NCBI RefSeq assembly: GCF_001625215.2
Contig: NC_030389.2
Location: 37,499,454 to 37,563,453 of the forward strand
Source of the DNA: Daucus carota subsp. sativus
Lineage: Eukaryota; Streptophyta; Magnoliopsida; Apiales; Apiaceae
Reading direction: 5' to 3'
Length of the DNA stretch: 64,000 nucleotides
The translations under genes and the position numbers were made by a program. The notes under the pieces were generated by a model, which saw nothing but the letters and a program-made list of their open reading frames with translations, did no database searches and was not told where the DNA came from. How positions within the stretch are numbered: the stretch's first letter is position 1; every line of letters starts with the position of its first letter. Shown piece by piece: positions 22,676-35,194 of this stretch.

Positions 22676-25600
22676 CTATGCATCCCGGTTGCTTAGCTGA
22701 GAGCGTCCAATATGAGAGATCCTAGATGAAGGAACTAGAGGTGCCTCTTCATCTACATTTAGATCAGAAGCAGAACTAACAATCCTACCATTATTTCCAT
22801 CATCTTCAGTATCAGGTGTGAATATATCAGATGATTTTTTCTCCAACTTCCATTCCTGTTGACCAGAATTCCAAAACCAAGATTATGACACAACATCCCT
22901 TAAAATGCTTGCCCGTTTGCTAAAACTGTACTGTGTTCATTCTTTTGAGCTACAGATTACTGTTAACCCAATGAATTTTTACTTTCATATTGAAGTTCTT
23001 ATACGAACGTGTATACATATTGACTTTGCACCTTTCACATTTAAAAAATTCTTATTTAACTGGAATAAATAATTGTGAATTCACGCTATTATAGTAATTC
23101 CGCGTATATGCTAAATTCCTCAACCACGCAACCTATTCTCAAGATTCATTATGGCCTTCATTCAAGAACAAAAATTAAAGCTTGTAGGCTATGTCATTTA
23201 AATGAAGTAAAATGATAAGTATATTGTCACATGTCTATGATGGCAGAAAAATATGTAAGAAAATATGAAAGAGACTAAATTGATTCCTTCTTCTTCTTCT
23301 TTATTAACTCGGTCTGTTATAACTCTGATGGTCTCGATACTATCTGATTTATCTGAAAAATACATGCAAATGTTTGAAAAAAAAGTCTATGTGAATTGTG
23401 AACTACGTTTTATATTTAAAAAAGGCATTTAAGAAATATTTTTTTTTAAATTTTAAATATCTCGATAGGGACAGATCACAGATCTAAGGCTTAAAGCTCC
23501 TGGCATGCACACACCTTGCATAACTGCATTCAAGGTTCCTGTTGTGATAGACTGGTACTAAATGTTCAGTTAAAAGTTTCGTAGTATCTGATCTCTTCTC
23601 ACTGATAACATGAGCATCTTAATCTATAAAATGTTTCAACCAGAGACAAGTCTTTAAAATCAAAGGAAGGGAAACCATTAATTATCTTGCCAGAAATAAC
23701 AAGAGGTAAATGTAAAAACTGACCTTTGTAATTCTTTCTGGAATACTTTCAACTGGAAGTTGAGATGAACGAACTTCCTTGACTTTTATGTAGTTATAGA
23801 AGACAACACCACAGAGTGCTGAAAAGAAATGTTGTTATTAAGGAATTATGTCAAAATCAGGGAGGGTGGGGATTAGCTTCACAATAAATTTACTAGATAC
23901 CTATTGCGTAGCCAGTAATGTTCAGTCCAGTAATAATGGACTCCGGAAAGATTACAGTTGAAAGAGCAATCAATATCCAATCTTTCAGAACACCAGCAAC
24001 TCGAATGGTCACAGCTCCAGTTCTACCAATTACTAAGAAAATTGAGAAGTTCAATGCTAGAGCACAAACGGCATTGGAGAAAAAGATCCAGAAATTGAAT
24101 TTAATCTGTGAGACTTCCATCCCAGGCTGCTCCAGGAAGTACCAAGGTACAAATAGGAATGCGAAACTGCGAATGAGAAATAAAAGGACACTTTTGTTAT
24201 GGGAGTATATTTACCAAAAATCTGAATTAAGGAACAATACACATGTACTACTTGGGAACAAATAAACATGGTAGCTCAATATATTGAATGATAATTGCTT
24301 TGTAAGTTGTGAGTGGAAAAATAACCACCCAGTCACAGAAAAGCTACAAACCTAGGTATTTCAACAATGCTGGAGCCAGAAAATTACAGGTATTAATTTA
24401 TGTTCATCAAAAACTTTCAAGGACACTTCGTACATGCATAGCAACAAAGGATATTGAAAAAAGCAATAAAGTTAAACCTGCATGGAGCTATGTAATATAA
24501 GCTTGTGATAGGATTGAGAGTCAAGCCTTTCTTTTGCAGCAGAACTTGAGTTAAGACAAGCCTCAAAGCTTCTGCAAATATGCCAGTGACTTGATAAGCT
24601 GTACCAATCACATTAAAATGGATTTCCCCGTATGACGAAACAACCACCCCAACACTGACCAGCAACATATTCAAGAAGACATCCCATCTTAATTTGTCAG
24701 TGCCGCATAAAACAGCCATGAGAAATGTTGCAACTGGCACTGTAATGCAGAATCCGATGTAAGCATATATTCATTGAATATTGCAAAAAAAGTGAATTAA
24801 CTTCGAGTAACGTACTTAGGGCTTTAAGCATCTGAATGAAAGCGACAGATATATGCAAGTAAGCTGTGTTCCCAAACCTGTGTTAATAGAATAAATGGCT
24901 GTTATTCTAAAGACACAGAGAATATAAGTGGACTTAAGATTAAAAATTAAATGGAATTTTGAGCAGAATGCATGCCAATTGTCTGGCTAGAAGCTCACAT
25001 TAGCAGTTAGGACACTCAAAAGAGACACCTTATCACATTACATTAAATAAATCTACTTAAAGACTGAAGCAAACTATGCATAAAAAATTCTCAAAAAGCA
25101 CACAATTGAACAAGCCAACTCAAAGAGCAAAATTAACAGTTTCTCTTGCAAATAAACCATAACTATAGAGTTGCATATTTATTTGTTACTGAGGAATTCT
25201 TTTGTAACATTGTATAATGGGTACTTATCCAAAGAGAACTAATGTTTTTTTAAAAAAATATAGATACAGAGACGGAGATTTTAATTTGGTCTATTCTGAC
25301 TTCTGAAGCTCACTTGACGCAGGTGGTCATTACGGGCCAGAGCCAAGTTGGAGGGCATCCCAATATATTAAGGGGCCGTTTGGCTCGACTCGGGGAAACG
25401 GAATGGAATTCTGAAAAATTATATGATTATTTCTATATCTAATTTTCAAATATCACATGACTTAAAAAAAGAGTTAATAATATTTATGTTTATAATGATA
25501 TATTTATTTTTATAAATTAGTATAATTTATTATTTAAAAATATTATTATTTTTTAAATGACTTGACTCATAAATTATATCAAAATTATTTTTAATTTATA

Positions 25601-27789
25601 AAAGTTAAATTAAAATTTAATTTTGATTTTCAAAAAAGCATTCACATATCACTTTTTTTTTTAATGATTTGTGAAATAAATTATAAATGAAAATGAAAAA
25701 AAGAATGAAGAAAGGGAAATCAAATACCTAGTGAGGGGTGGGGAATGGATAAGGAAGAAAGTTGGGTAAACCTACAACAAATAAAGGAGAAAGGTGAAAG
25801 GGAATGACAAATTTGTTTTATAAACACCAACAAAGGGAATGGAGTTAGTTGTTTCCCTTTCCCTTTGTCAGTTACCCCAAAACAAACGGCCCCTAAACTT
25901 GTTCATGCAAAAGTATAATAATTAATAATATATTATTTAATGTGTGATTAGTTATTATATTGAAAACTTAAAAAGAATTTGTTACAAGGGTTACTAGAAA
26001 TATGGGAGGTCATTAAAAAATAATAAACATCAGTGTCACTCTTTGCAACTGACATTGTTGTTATCCTTACAAATGACACTGGCAGAAAAATTTTCAATTA
26101 ATAAATAAAATCATATTTAAAGCGATTATGAAAATGGTAACCGATCCTCGGTGTGGTTTAAAAACAAGCATATGAACCAACTACCACATATAAGTAACTT
26201 CCACATGATAGGATGTGCATTTAAAGAGGAACCAAGAATCAAATACACAAAGCTATATGATTTATGAACTGCAGCCAGCAGAGTTCGCATTTAAAAACAT
26301 TGCAAAAGTAAAGGAGATAGAACCAAATAGAACAATAATCCCACAAGAAACAGCAATGCATTTAATATTACTGTCTAAAGGTATCCTTATATAATCACCA
26401 CTTAATTTTGGGTGGTGATATATGCACACCCTAAATTGATTCATGCACACTAATAGAGTCACCTACAATGGCCTTTAGTGCTTACCAGAGACTTGAAGCA
26501 AAGAAGGCACTTATTGGTATCACACATGTTGCATATCTGCATAAACAATTGAAAAAACAAAAGTAAAAAATAATGCTGAAATTAAGAAGCATTTTAGTAA
26601 AACCATATATTGTAGAAGGAAAAGTGGAACCTCATTATTCAATCATTGTGTCTAAAGTAATTTCAATCTTTTTCACACTAAATTCCATTACTTACATTTC
26701 AAATGTCATTTTAACAGGCGCAACAACCTGCACAACAAATCAGAGAAAATGTTAGAATAAAGTCTCTCCTCTCGCCAGACCAGGTTTTATTTCGAATACC
26801 AAGGATTCAAGGAAAAACAATACAAACAGTTGAAAATATCAATGGTCACTTTTAACATGACATAAAAATATACAAGCAATAAGGAGTACAGTCCTATAGA
26901 CCATGCTCAATATAGTTTTAGATACCCATTGTGTGCCTGGAATATCCATGTTTGAGCAAAGCATGAGAAACAGTAATTAATTATATAAAAAAAAAAAAAA
27001 GGAAAGAGGAAAGCTCTGAGAATTAGTAAATAGCAATTAGAAAATCCGTACCTTCAAAACACGAATGAGAAAAAATGCTACTGCTCCAGAAAATCCCATA
27101 TGAATCATTGTAAGAGTTATAGGGAACGGAAAATTGAAGTACTTTGGAGATAGAACCCACTGCAATCAAATTACTCGGTTAATATGAAAGGAAGTTAAAC
27201 ATTAATGGAAGGAAGATACGCAATAAAGTATCCTAGGTCAGAAGACAAAACAGTTTAAGCATAGAAATACTAAATCGCAGAACCAGTGATGTGCCTATAT
27301 ATAGATACACGCATATAGAGATAGTAGAAGAAAGGACACATTAAACTACGGCTCCAGCGCCATTTGCGCTGATGGCAGGTTTAAGTATTTACTGGAAAGA
27401 ACCTCATGGTTAAATGAAAACATACAATTAAAATATGGGACAAAGATGTTGATGAAGGCAATAGTTTTGCAACTAAAAACTCCCTCCCTCCCTCCCTTTA
27501 TATATACACAATCAGACTTTTAGCTTCCATTTAACCAGATCTAGTGTACAGTAAATCTATAAGATACATCATTTGTTCATGTATACTTGAGTCAAGCAAA
27601 AGAGAAATCCAGAGCAGAAAGATTTATAGATTAAACCTGATAAACAAAATAACAATGTATATTACTTTGTAGTCTAGACCAATGATCAGAACGAAATCGA
27701 CTTACCTTGTTGTACAATATAACTCCAGAGGAGAGCAAAATGTAGACAAGTAGGTACAAGTATGTCAAAAAGAGTGACTTGTTCATCAT
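22676..27789 (-). CDS. Sugar-phosphate/phosphate translocator (TPT family, At1g48230/At3g17430 type)
   Basis: Nine exons, complement(27706..27789, 27052..27159, 26696..26727, 26486..26536, 24816..24877, 24478..24739, 23901..24166, 23724..23818, 22676..22855), join into 379 residues with consistent phases. The protein is a multi-pass drug/metabolite-transporter fold: MMNKSLFLTYLYLLVYILLS, LYNKWVLSPKYFNFPFPITL, AFIQMLKALMPVATFLMAV, YGEIHFNVIGTAYQVTGIFA, LNPITSLYYIAPC, TGAVTIRVAGVLKDWILIAL. The hydrophilic tail ends in VDEEAPLVPSSRISHIGRS. Family members sit mostly in Golgi or other endomembranes and exchange phosphorylated or nucleotide sugars; the substrate of this clade is not known to me. 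The start is the first of two adjacent ATGs (27789). Upstream lies a 5' UTR intron. Intron 4 (24878..26485) carries a MITE. Confidence 0.93.
25372..25893. mobile_element. PIF/Harbinger-like MITE in translocator intron 4
   Basis: The terminal inverted repeats GGGGCCGTTTGG and CAAACGGCCCC are flanked by TAA on both sides (25369..25371 and 25894..25896), the 3-bp TWA target duplication of PIF/Harbinger elements. The 522-bp interior is AT-rich and non-coding, so the element depends on a transposase elsewhere. Confidence 0.75.
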
Positions 27790-29700
27790 TTTTCCTCAAT
27801 GATGTCTTTCACAAGATTGCCCTTACGTATTACAGTCTATGAACTTTTAACCCATTGCATCAAAGGCCAGCTACAGTATGGCTCCTAGTCTGTATAACCA
27901 GGAATCATGCAGCTACCTGAAACCAAGGCGAAGCTTTATATCAATGCGAGAAAAAGAAATTGTGCCAAAATGATTCATAAAATTGCTATCTTCGTATGCA
28001 TGCACAAAAATGGGGAAGAACAGTGAAAGAAATAAGAATTGACACATATATTACAGCTGCGCTGCATATATTTTGAACGTAAAATGTCAGGTTTGCGATC
28101 AATCTTCACAAATTATTGGGAGCACACAAAAAATTAATGAAAAGACTGACAAATGGTAAAATTAAAATCACACTATGCCACTGAGCTCAACTCACTATCT
28201 ACAAAATAAGTACCAAATGCCAACAAATATGTTCTGCGTGAGATAAGAAATCAAATATATAGATCCCATTTAACATTCTCCTCACTCACACGGTCACACC
28301 TAATAATATCCCATTTCACCTACAAGCATATAATTATCAAGAAATTTTGAAATCAAGCTTTGTGAGGCCATTTTCTAATTGTTCAAGAGTAAACGAACTT
28401 TGACTCTCCTAATGGCAGTGGCTTCTACTAGGAGTTTCGGGAACCAGTAAATGTATCATGTTAAACTATCCTTGTGTTTTTCAATGCTGCACTTTATTAA
28501 TATTTTGTTAACTACGATAGCCGAAAGATAATCTGGCTTCCCTATATACTCGTAAAATAATTCAGATAAAAAATTAAGGCAGGTTGTGAGAACACGCAGT
28601 TAAATCTTATGATGTTTATCCAAACCATCATATAGTCTCAGGACTCTAAACATCTCTGTTGACATTACAAATACTCTAACATTATTTGGCTAGTTAAAAA
28701 AGAAAGGGATGGGAACAAGCTATTATGTCTACGTTTATCAGCATAAACTTAATTCCTGACCTCATTTAATTGCACAAACAAATTAAGTTAGATTCGATAT
28801 ATCAATTTTACATCAGCTTAAGTCATTCCATCCTCCAACTGATATCGTTGACAAAATTTCATCTCCTTCACCTCTAATCTAACTCTATTGTCCTTTCCTC
28901 ACACCTGAAATTTACACCACGTTCCGTCTCAACCAACAAGACAAAACAAGCACTAGATCTCAGTAAGCAACGATCACCAGCCCAAACTTTACAACTTAAA
29001 TCATAGCTTTTAGTAATCTAGCAAAACCTAGCTTTTACTACTGTACAAACTAACATCAATACAACAAAAAATTGTGCATCATCAAAATTTAAACCAACTT
29101 CGGCATTGATACAAGCATATACAATATCACACTGAAAAACACAAACTACAAGTCACACAGAGTGATCAAATCAAGTAGAATCAACAATTCATCAACAACT
29201 AACTTTCAAAACAGTACGAAACAACTCCAATCACGAAATGCACTTTCCAATCAATATCAGTCACCCGTAATCATTGAAAAACCAAGTCAACAACCTCCAT
29301 ACGGATACAAACATAAAAAATCATAACCGAAACACGAATCACAAGTAAATCAAGCAAAATTAACAGTCTAACAAAATTGTAATTTCAACACATTACTCAA
29401 CAATTCAAATCTGCAAAATGCACTTACAAATTAACGGTACAATCACAAAATCTCTCCCTCTCCCTCTCTCTCTCTCTGCAACAGATAAACAAGTGATCTA
29501 AAATCACAGCAATTTAAACAACATGAGCTAATCAATTACAGCAAAATAAAACAATCTCAAGAGTGTGTAAAAGATATAGATACAGATGCGTGTAAGTATT
29601 TGTGGACTTACAAAGAAGCGAGAATCTAGAGCGAGCAGCAGCTTTGTCTTTACTTCACCGATTAGCTAGGAGAGTAATTTAAGTAAAAAATAAAAAGAAT
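27790..29700 (-). other. 5' UTR with long leader intron of the translocator
   Basis: A leader intron fits 27917..29611: donor TTTGTAAGT next to 29612 and acceptor TTTCAG next to 27916, leaving about 127 bases of leader before the start at 27789. Near 29450-29480 a CT-rich microsatellite (TCTCCC/TC units) lies inside this intron. The transcription start is probably at 29640-29700. No other gene was seen in the interval. Confidence 0.6.
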
Positions 29701-30027
29701 AAAATGAAAGTAACGTGTTGAGAAAATAGATATCACTACTGCATTTGAACAAGACGCGTCCTCATATTTATTACCATGGACCATCTCTTGTGATGTAATT
29801 TTCTTTCTGTTTATAATTTTTTCATATTTTTTGTAAATTTGGCTTATTGTTGTCCTGTTTTTTCTATTTTAGCTAAATTTATGTTGCACTTTTCATTTTC
29901 TCAGATATATTGTGTAATATCAAGAAATATTATGTTAAATATTTGTCATTTTAACTTAAATCTGAAAATATTGATCACCCAAATCTCATACTCATTTTAG
30001 TTCAATCATGAATGTAATACATATATA

Positions 30028-30271
30028 GGGGCCGTTTTGGTGAGCTTAAAATAAGTGCTTCTTGCTTAAAATAAATAAGTGGAGTAGAAGTTAGAAGTAA
30101 GATAAAACTTATAAGTGATTAAAGTGTTTGGAAAATAAGTAGATCTCCTGAAACAAAATCTAGCATTCCTAACTTTTTTTAAGTGCTTCTTAACTTCTTA
30201 CACAAACGGTACGAATAAGTGTTTTTAACTTATAAGTCGAGAAGTCCAGCTTAAAAGGGGGCCAAACACCC
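30028..30271. mobile_element. hAT-like MITE in intergenic DNA
   Basis: The left end GGGGCCGTTTTGGTGAGCTT faces a right end that reads, inverted, GGGTGTTTGGCCCCCTTTTA then AGCTGG. The inside has TTATAAGT and AATAAGTG blocks in both orientations, a common plant hAT-MITE pattern. Flanks ACATATAT and ACATAAAC are an imperfect 8-bp duplication (6 of 8). Confidence 0.45.
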
Positions 30272-31140
30272 ACATAAACAAAACAATAAACGGGATTCGT
30301 TTCTCATATATATGATTTATTTTCCGGAATTAATAAGTCTAAATATTTTTGCATAAGAATATATGATCACTTTTGCAGTACGTGGAATAAAATACAAGAA
30401 GAAAAGTCAAATAGAAATAAACTTCATACTACTATCCAACAATAAGAAGACATTTTCTGCGCACTATGAGATTGAACATGATCAGGAATTTGACTTTTAG
30501 TTAAGTATTCACAAATTGCGTTTCATGATTGGAGAGGAGAGACTTGAAGAGTTGAGTCAAGGAGCTTTGCACTTCACTTGAGCAGTAAAGGAAAAAAGTA
30601 CATACACGGGAGCTATTTTATCTTTTTACAAATATCATGTATTTGATTAAACAAATTGTACTCACGTCAAAACACTAGCCCTGCTCGGTCCGGAACAAAT
30701 TCTTTAGTTGACAAATACAACCTGGTTAACATTATTTACAGACAGGTATGGGATTCAGATTTTGAAATGGTATCGAACAAATTTTTGAAAAATATATGTA
30801 TATTTTTAAATTTTGTGCCACATTTTTATAATTTTAGGATGGTGAAAATAATATGAAATAAAAAAAATTAGGGGGATATGTGTGCCCGTGCGTCTCCTAG
30901 ATCCGCCCCTGCTTATATATAAGTATAAAGAAAATAATTTGGTCGCATGATCGTATTCCTACAAAAAATTTATTGGATCATATACATGACAAATAAGTAC
31001 AATTTGATCCGGGGAAAAAAAATCAATTAACTTGATACACAAAAGTGTAAAATAAGAATGAATTGATCCCCCTGAAATTGCCTACGTCTATTTCTTATGG
31101 ACCTGTGTACCTGGAGCAGATGATTGGTAATATATATTGT
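30272..31140. other. Intergenic DNA with repeat remnant
   Basis: No gene was found. Near 30880-30915 the phrase GTGCGTCTCCTAGATCCGCC occurs, which I have the impression of as a common tail of degraded plant transposons; I could not delimit an element. Confidence 0.4.
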
Positions 31141-31189
31141 TGGGCCTTTAAATTCATATCCTTGGATTGGGTATTCTATTGACTGGGCC
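31141..31189 (+). promoter_or_regulatory. Paired site II motifs upstream of TRAPPC2L
   Basis: TGGGCC occurs at 31141 and again at 31184, roughly 90-130 bases before the start codon. Such TGGGCY pairs are common in promoters of constitutively and proliferation-expressed plant housekeeping genes, which fits a trafficking subunit. Confidence 0.45.
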
Positions 31190-31274
31190 TGGATAAAAAA
31201 CCAAAAAAAACACTCCTCACGGGGGAGTAATAATTTTCATTCACACACAGATACATTAATCGTTGCCGGAGAAG

Positions 31275-32965
31275 ATGAGCGTCTGCGTCGCCGTCGTCGG
31301 CCACCAGGTCTCCGATCAACTCATTTTACATCACATACACATACTGAAGCACACACTTTGATTTTCTGTCCAATTGAATATTCATTTCCGTGCTTAATTG
31401 CAATTTAATTTTGATCAGAACAATCCACTCTACATTCAAAGCTTCACAGGTGCAGATGATGCCTTGAAGCTTCATCACATTGTTCATTGCTCTCTCGATG
31501 TTATCGACGAACGAGGTAGCTGTTTGATCTTTCATATCTGTTTGCTAAAATCTCGATATCATCGTTTAATGCTTTTGTGTTGTGTAAAATTTGTGTGCGT
31601 GTGTTTTGATTTATAATTAGAGCTTGTGGATGTGATCTTGATTGTAAGTTGATCGTAAATAGGTTAGATATCGATGTTGAGGTTTGGTGTGAGTGATGTA
31701 AATTGGAGTTGGATACTTCGTTTATTCGTCTGGTATGTGTGTAATTTAAAAATTGTGATGGATGATGTTGGATGACTTACTAGTCGAGCGGTTGGAGGAA
31801 TGTGGTATGTGCATGAGGTATCTATGGAATGGAATATTATAGGTTGTACTAATTCAGCTTGGTCATTAATACAAAAACATGCCGGTTTTGTCATCAACGT
31901 GTTAGTTAATTCACTGATTTGAAGTGGTCGATAAATACAATACATTGTTGTTGAAGTTTTTGGAGCCAACAGCAGCGACAAATTTGTAAATTTTTTCCTT
32001 GTGTATTGTACAGTAAATAATCCGAAAAAAGCTGGACCGCTGCTGAATGAGACTTTTCTTGGTTTACTTTACCCAGCCGATAATTACAAAGTGTAAGTGA
32101 GATTCTGCTTTGCATTGCCAATGAATCTAAACATCACAGAAACCCAATATATGGTAATGTTGTACCTTTCGTCTTTGGCATCGAGGTATCAATGTGAATT
32201 CCTGCCGTTCTACTGAACCCATTATGTATGTATTGCTGGTGCAGATATGGGTATCTGACCAATACAAAGGTGAAATTTATATTGGTGACGACAGATCTCG
32301 ATGTCAGGGATGCAAGCGTAAGAAATGTGAGTTTTTTCACGATCGTATAATCATTTTCTGCACTTGCTTGTAGCTAGTCCAATGCAATGCCAAAAGTGGT
32401 GCCTTTGCCATAATTTGGAACCAAATGCAAAAAAACCAACTTCAAAGGGATTTAAATTTGGATGCAAATATGCATATATACATACTTGGTGCGAAATTTG
32501 TATCCAAGGATGCATTTATGCATCTTTACCGCCTCACCATTTAACTAGAATTGGAGGGAAACAATTAATGCATCTAGCAATGAAGTGGAAGTTAAAAATT
32601 TAGCTAAAAGTTAAAAAGGTTGTTAAATTTGGAACTAGTTTATGCATCTAGCATTAGAGTGCAAGTTTTATTTTGGCACCAAAAAGAACTTTTTGATTTC
32701 ATATTATAGCAATGACTATAATTGTGAATTATAGTTGTTATTATTTGTCAAAACTATTCCCAATCATGTCTTGAAGCATGCCCAAGTAGCTTCTTTCTTA
32801 TGTTTAATTTTTACTTCACAGTTTTTTAGAAGGTTCCACTCTGCATATGTTGATGCAGTCTCAAATCCATTTCACGTTCCTGGTAAAAAGATAACCTCCA
32901 AGACCTTCGCTGGAAGAGTCAGTGCCATTGTCAACTCATTTGGGTCAAGCACAGCTACTGAGTAG
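31275..32965 (+). CDS. TRAPPC2L: Trafficking protein particle complex subunit 2-like (TRAPPC2L)
   Basis: Exons 31275..31307, 31419..31515, 32014..32092, 32245..32326 and 32822..32965 give 144 residues in one frame. The protein is a small longin/SNARE-like fold of the sedlin family: MSVCVAVVGHQ, NNPLYIQSFTGADDALKLHH, FLGLLYPADNYKVYGYLTNT, KVKFILVTTDLDVRDASVRN, FFRRFHSAYVDAVSNPFHVP and KITSKTFAGRVSAIVNSF. It is a core subunit of TRAPP complexes, which activate Rab GTPases in ER-Golgi and trans-Golgi traffic. Length matches the family (about 140). The start lies in the context GAAGATGAGC and the first exon is only 11 codons. Nothing is odd about the gene. Confidence 0.94.
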
Positions 32966-35194
32966 CACCAGCCAGCCATTGACTTTCTGGCATCCACGAA
33001 GAATGCAGGGGTGTAGCTGTTTAATCGTATTTGAATTGGTAGAATTTTCCTAATTAAATTGAGTGGCGTTAGTTGTGCTCTTGTGCCGGGCAAGGTAAGA
33101 CCTTGTGGTAATGTCTGTCCAAGACATAGTATCCTTCTTCAATCAAACACACAGTATCTTTTAAGAAGTATAAATTTAAAAATCTTATACTCCAGTTGCC
33201 ATTAAAGGAAGAAAACAAGTGTACTTTTGTTTATTGTACGAATCAAAGACATTATACATGCTTATCACATTTTTCTGCAACTCACACAGGATCTACAATT
33301 TCATTTTGCATAAGAGTGTAGCTAATACAGTTAGCTTTTGTCATACTGTGCATTTGTGCGCCCTGGGCAGTTAGAATGGGTGATTGCGTGATTGGTGGTT
33401 TGTTCTGGTGATATGAGTACTTCTGGTGGAAAGCAATGACTCAAGCGAACATTTCAAGCTTTTCTCTTGAATCTATCGTTAAACCAAAACCCGTCCTTGG
33501 TCCTATTGTAAGCCTATGCGAAATTTTGATATGTGAGATAAACTGCCACTCAATTACAAGAGAATTGTGTTAGATGGAACCAAACAAGCACTGCAATCAA
33601 CGGATTATATATTCCTTTAGTTGCGGAAATGGGCTCCAAGTTTAAACACAAAATCCTCATTGATCTTTTAAAATCGTAAACATTATCCATCTAAGCACAA
33701 TAGCACACATTACCCGATTGTTTTTATTCCATTTTTATTCGTGACTTCCATTAAAAAAAATTAAAAACACTAACACAGGGACACACAAATCTAACGTGTC
33801 ACACACTGTGTGTGACACACATACAGAACGAACCAATTGTTTGTGTGATCATATGTCATTGTGTAAGTTGTGTTTATGCATATTTATTTGAGTCGGTCTA
33901 AGTTGATTTATACTAGCTTAAGTTTCAGTTTTGCTGGCTGCTTTTCACATCACCACCAGCTAGCTGGAGCAAGGAAAGAACTGAAGCAAAAATTTGGAGT
34001 TCCAATTTCAGCATGACAAGTTTGTGCCTGTAATTGCGGGGTATGTCCTGTACGTGGCCCAAATTTTGTCTCAATTTTTTTCCCAAATAAAATAATAAAT
34101 GAATGAGTGATTTTAATAGGGTGATTTATGCGTATATACGAGATTTTGTTATTATTAATGTGGAACTAATCAAACATCGATAACTATGATGCGGGGAAAA
34201 AAAAAATCCAAAATAACTTTTGGATACCAAACATTTTTCTTAAATTAATGTCCCCATTTTATCATTATATAATTACGTCACCCCAACTCATAAATCCATC
34301 CATGCATGCCTGCACATAATATATTTATTTATATACCATAATCCCTCACATCTCTCTATTTCACGTGCCTTGCAATTTTCCTCGAGTAGTGGAACCTAAG
34401 TTTCTCATTCTTTAAGCTGACTTGATCTTTTTCACTTGTGCTACATTGATTTTGCTCAATATAAAAATACCCTTAACTTACTTTTTACAGAGCTACTTGA
34501 TACTTGGTAATACTTATACAATGGAGTTGAAAGTTTCAAGCTTTAATGGTTTCACTGCAACTTAAAATGCATACCTCATTATATACCTATCTTTGGTGTA
34601 AGAGTTTGGCTGATTGTTAGTTGAGACTGAAAAGGGTTGTTAAGAAACATAATATCCTGCCACCTTGACGTTTTAGGAGAACTCGTAACTTAACGAGACT
34701 GAACTTTTAATCATCATTAGTTATCGCCTATGCGACATAGTATTCTGTTACTTGCATCTTATGTTTCTCTGTAACATATAATTTAAGCTATAGGTAAAAA
34801 CTAAAGATTGTTTTTTTATATATAATTTATTATTGTCTTTCCAGGTAATCCTGCTTTTTGACTTGCATTTTATATGTTTGCATCTCCATTGGTAATGTGT
34901 ATCTTAGTGATCTTTACCACTCTCCAATAATTTTGTGCTAAGCTGGAGGCAGAAGTAAACAATAAGCAATAAGACATGTTGCAATGATGCATTCTTTTTC
35001 TAATAAGAAAACTGTAGTGTGTTCTTTTATCCTGTCTTGAGAATGTTAGACAAAATTACAAGTTTTCGATATGATCATATCATCTGCATTGTGTGAAGTT
35101 TAGCTGTAGATACCATAAAATTCATTCTTATTGAAAGAGTTTCGTTTGAAATTGTGCTTATTCTAGTCTGCAGAATTGCTTGTGGTGACAAGCA
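32966..35194. other. Intergenic DNA, TRAPPC2L 3' flank and RLK upstream region
   Basis: No gene was recognised over 2.2 kb. A perfect-looking dyad, GTGTCACACACTGTGTGTGACAC, lies at 33796..33818. A 3' splice-like site (TCTGCAG) at about 35173, just before the kinase start, suggests a leader intron whose donor I could not place. Confidence 0.45.

Noticed and set aside
27478-27500. CCCT tandem run as a regulatory element
   Set aside because: A simple CTCCCTCCCTCC microsatellite in an intron with no other support.
29453-29480. CT-rich tract as a core promoter initiator of the translocator
   Set aside because: It lies inside the predicted leader intron, downstream of the likely first exon.
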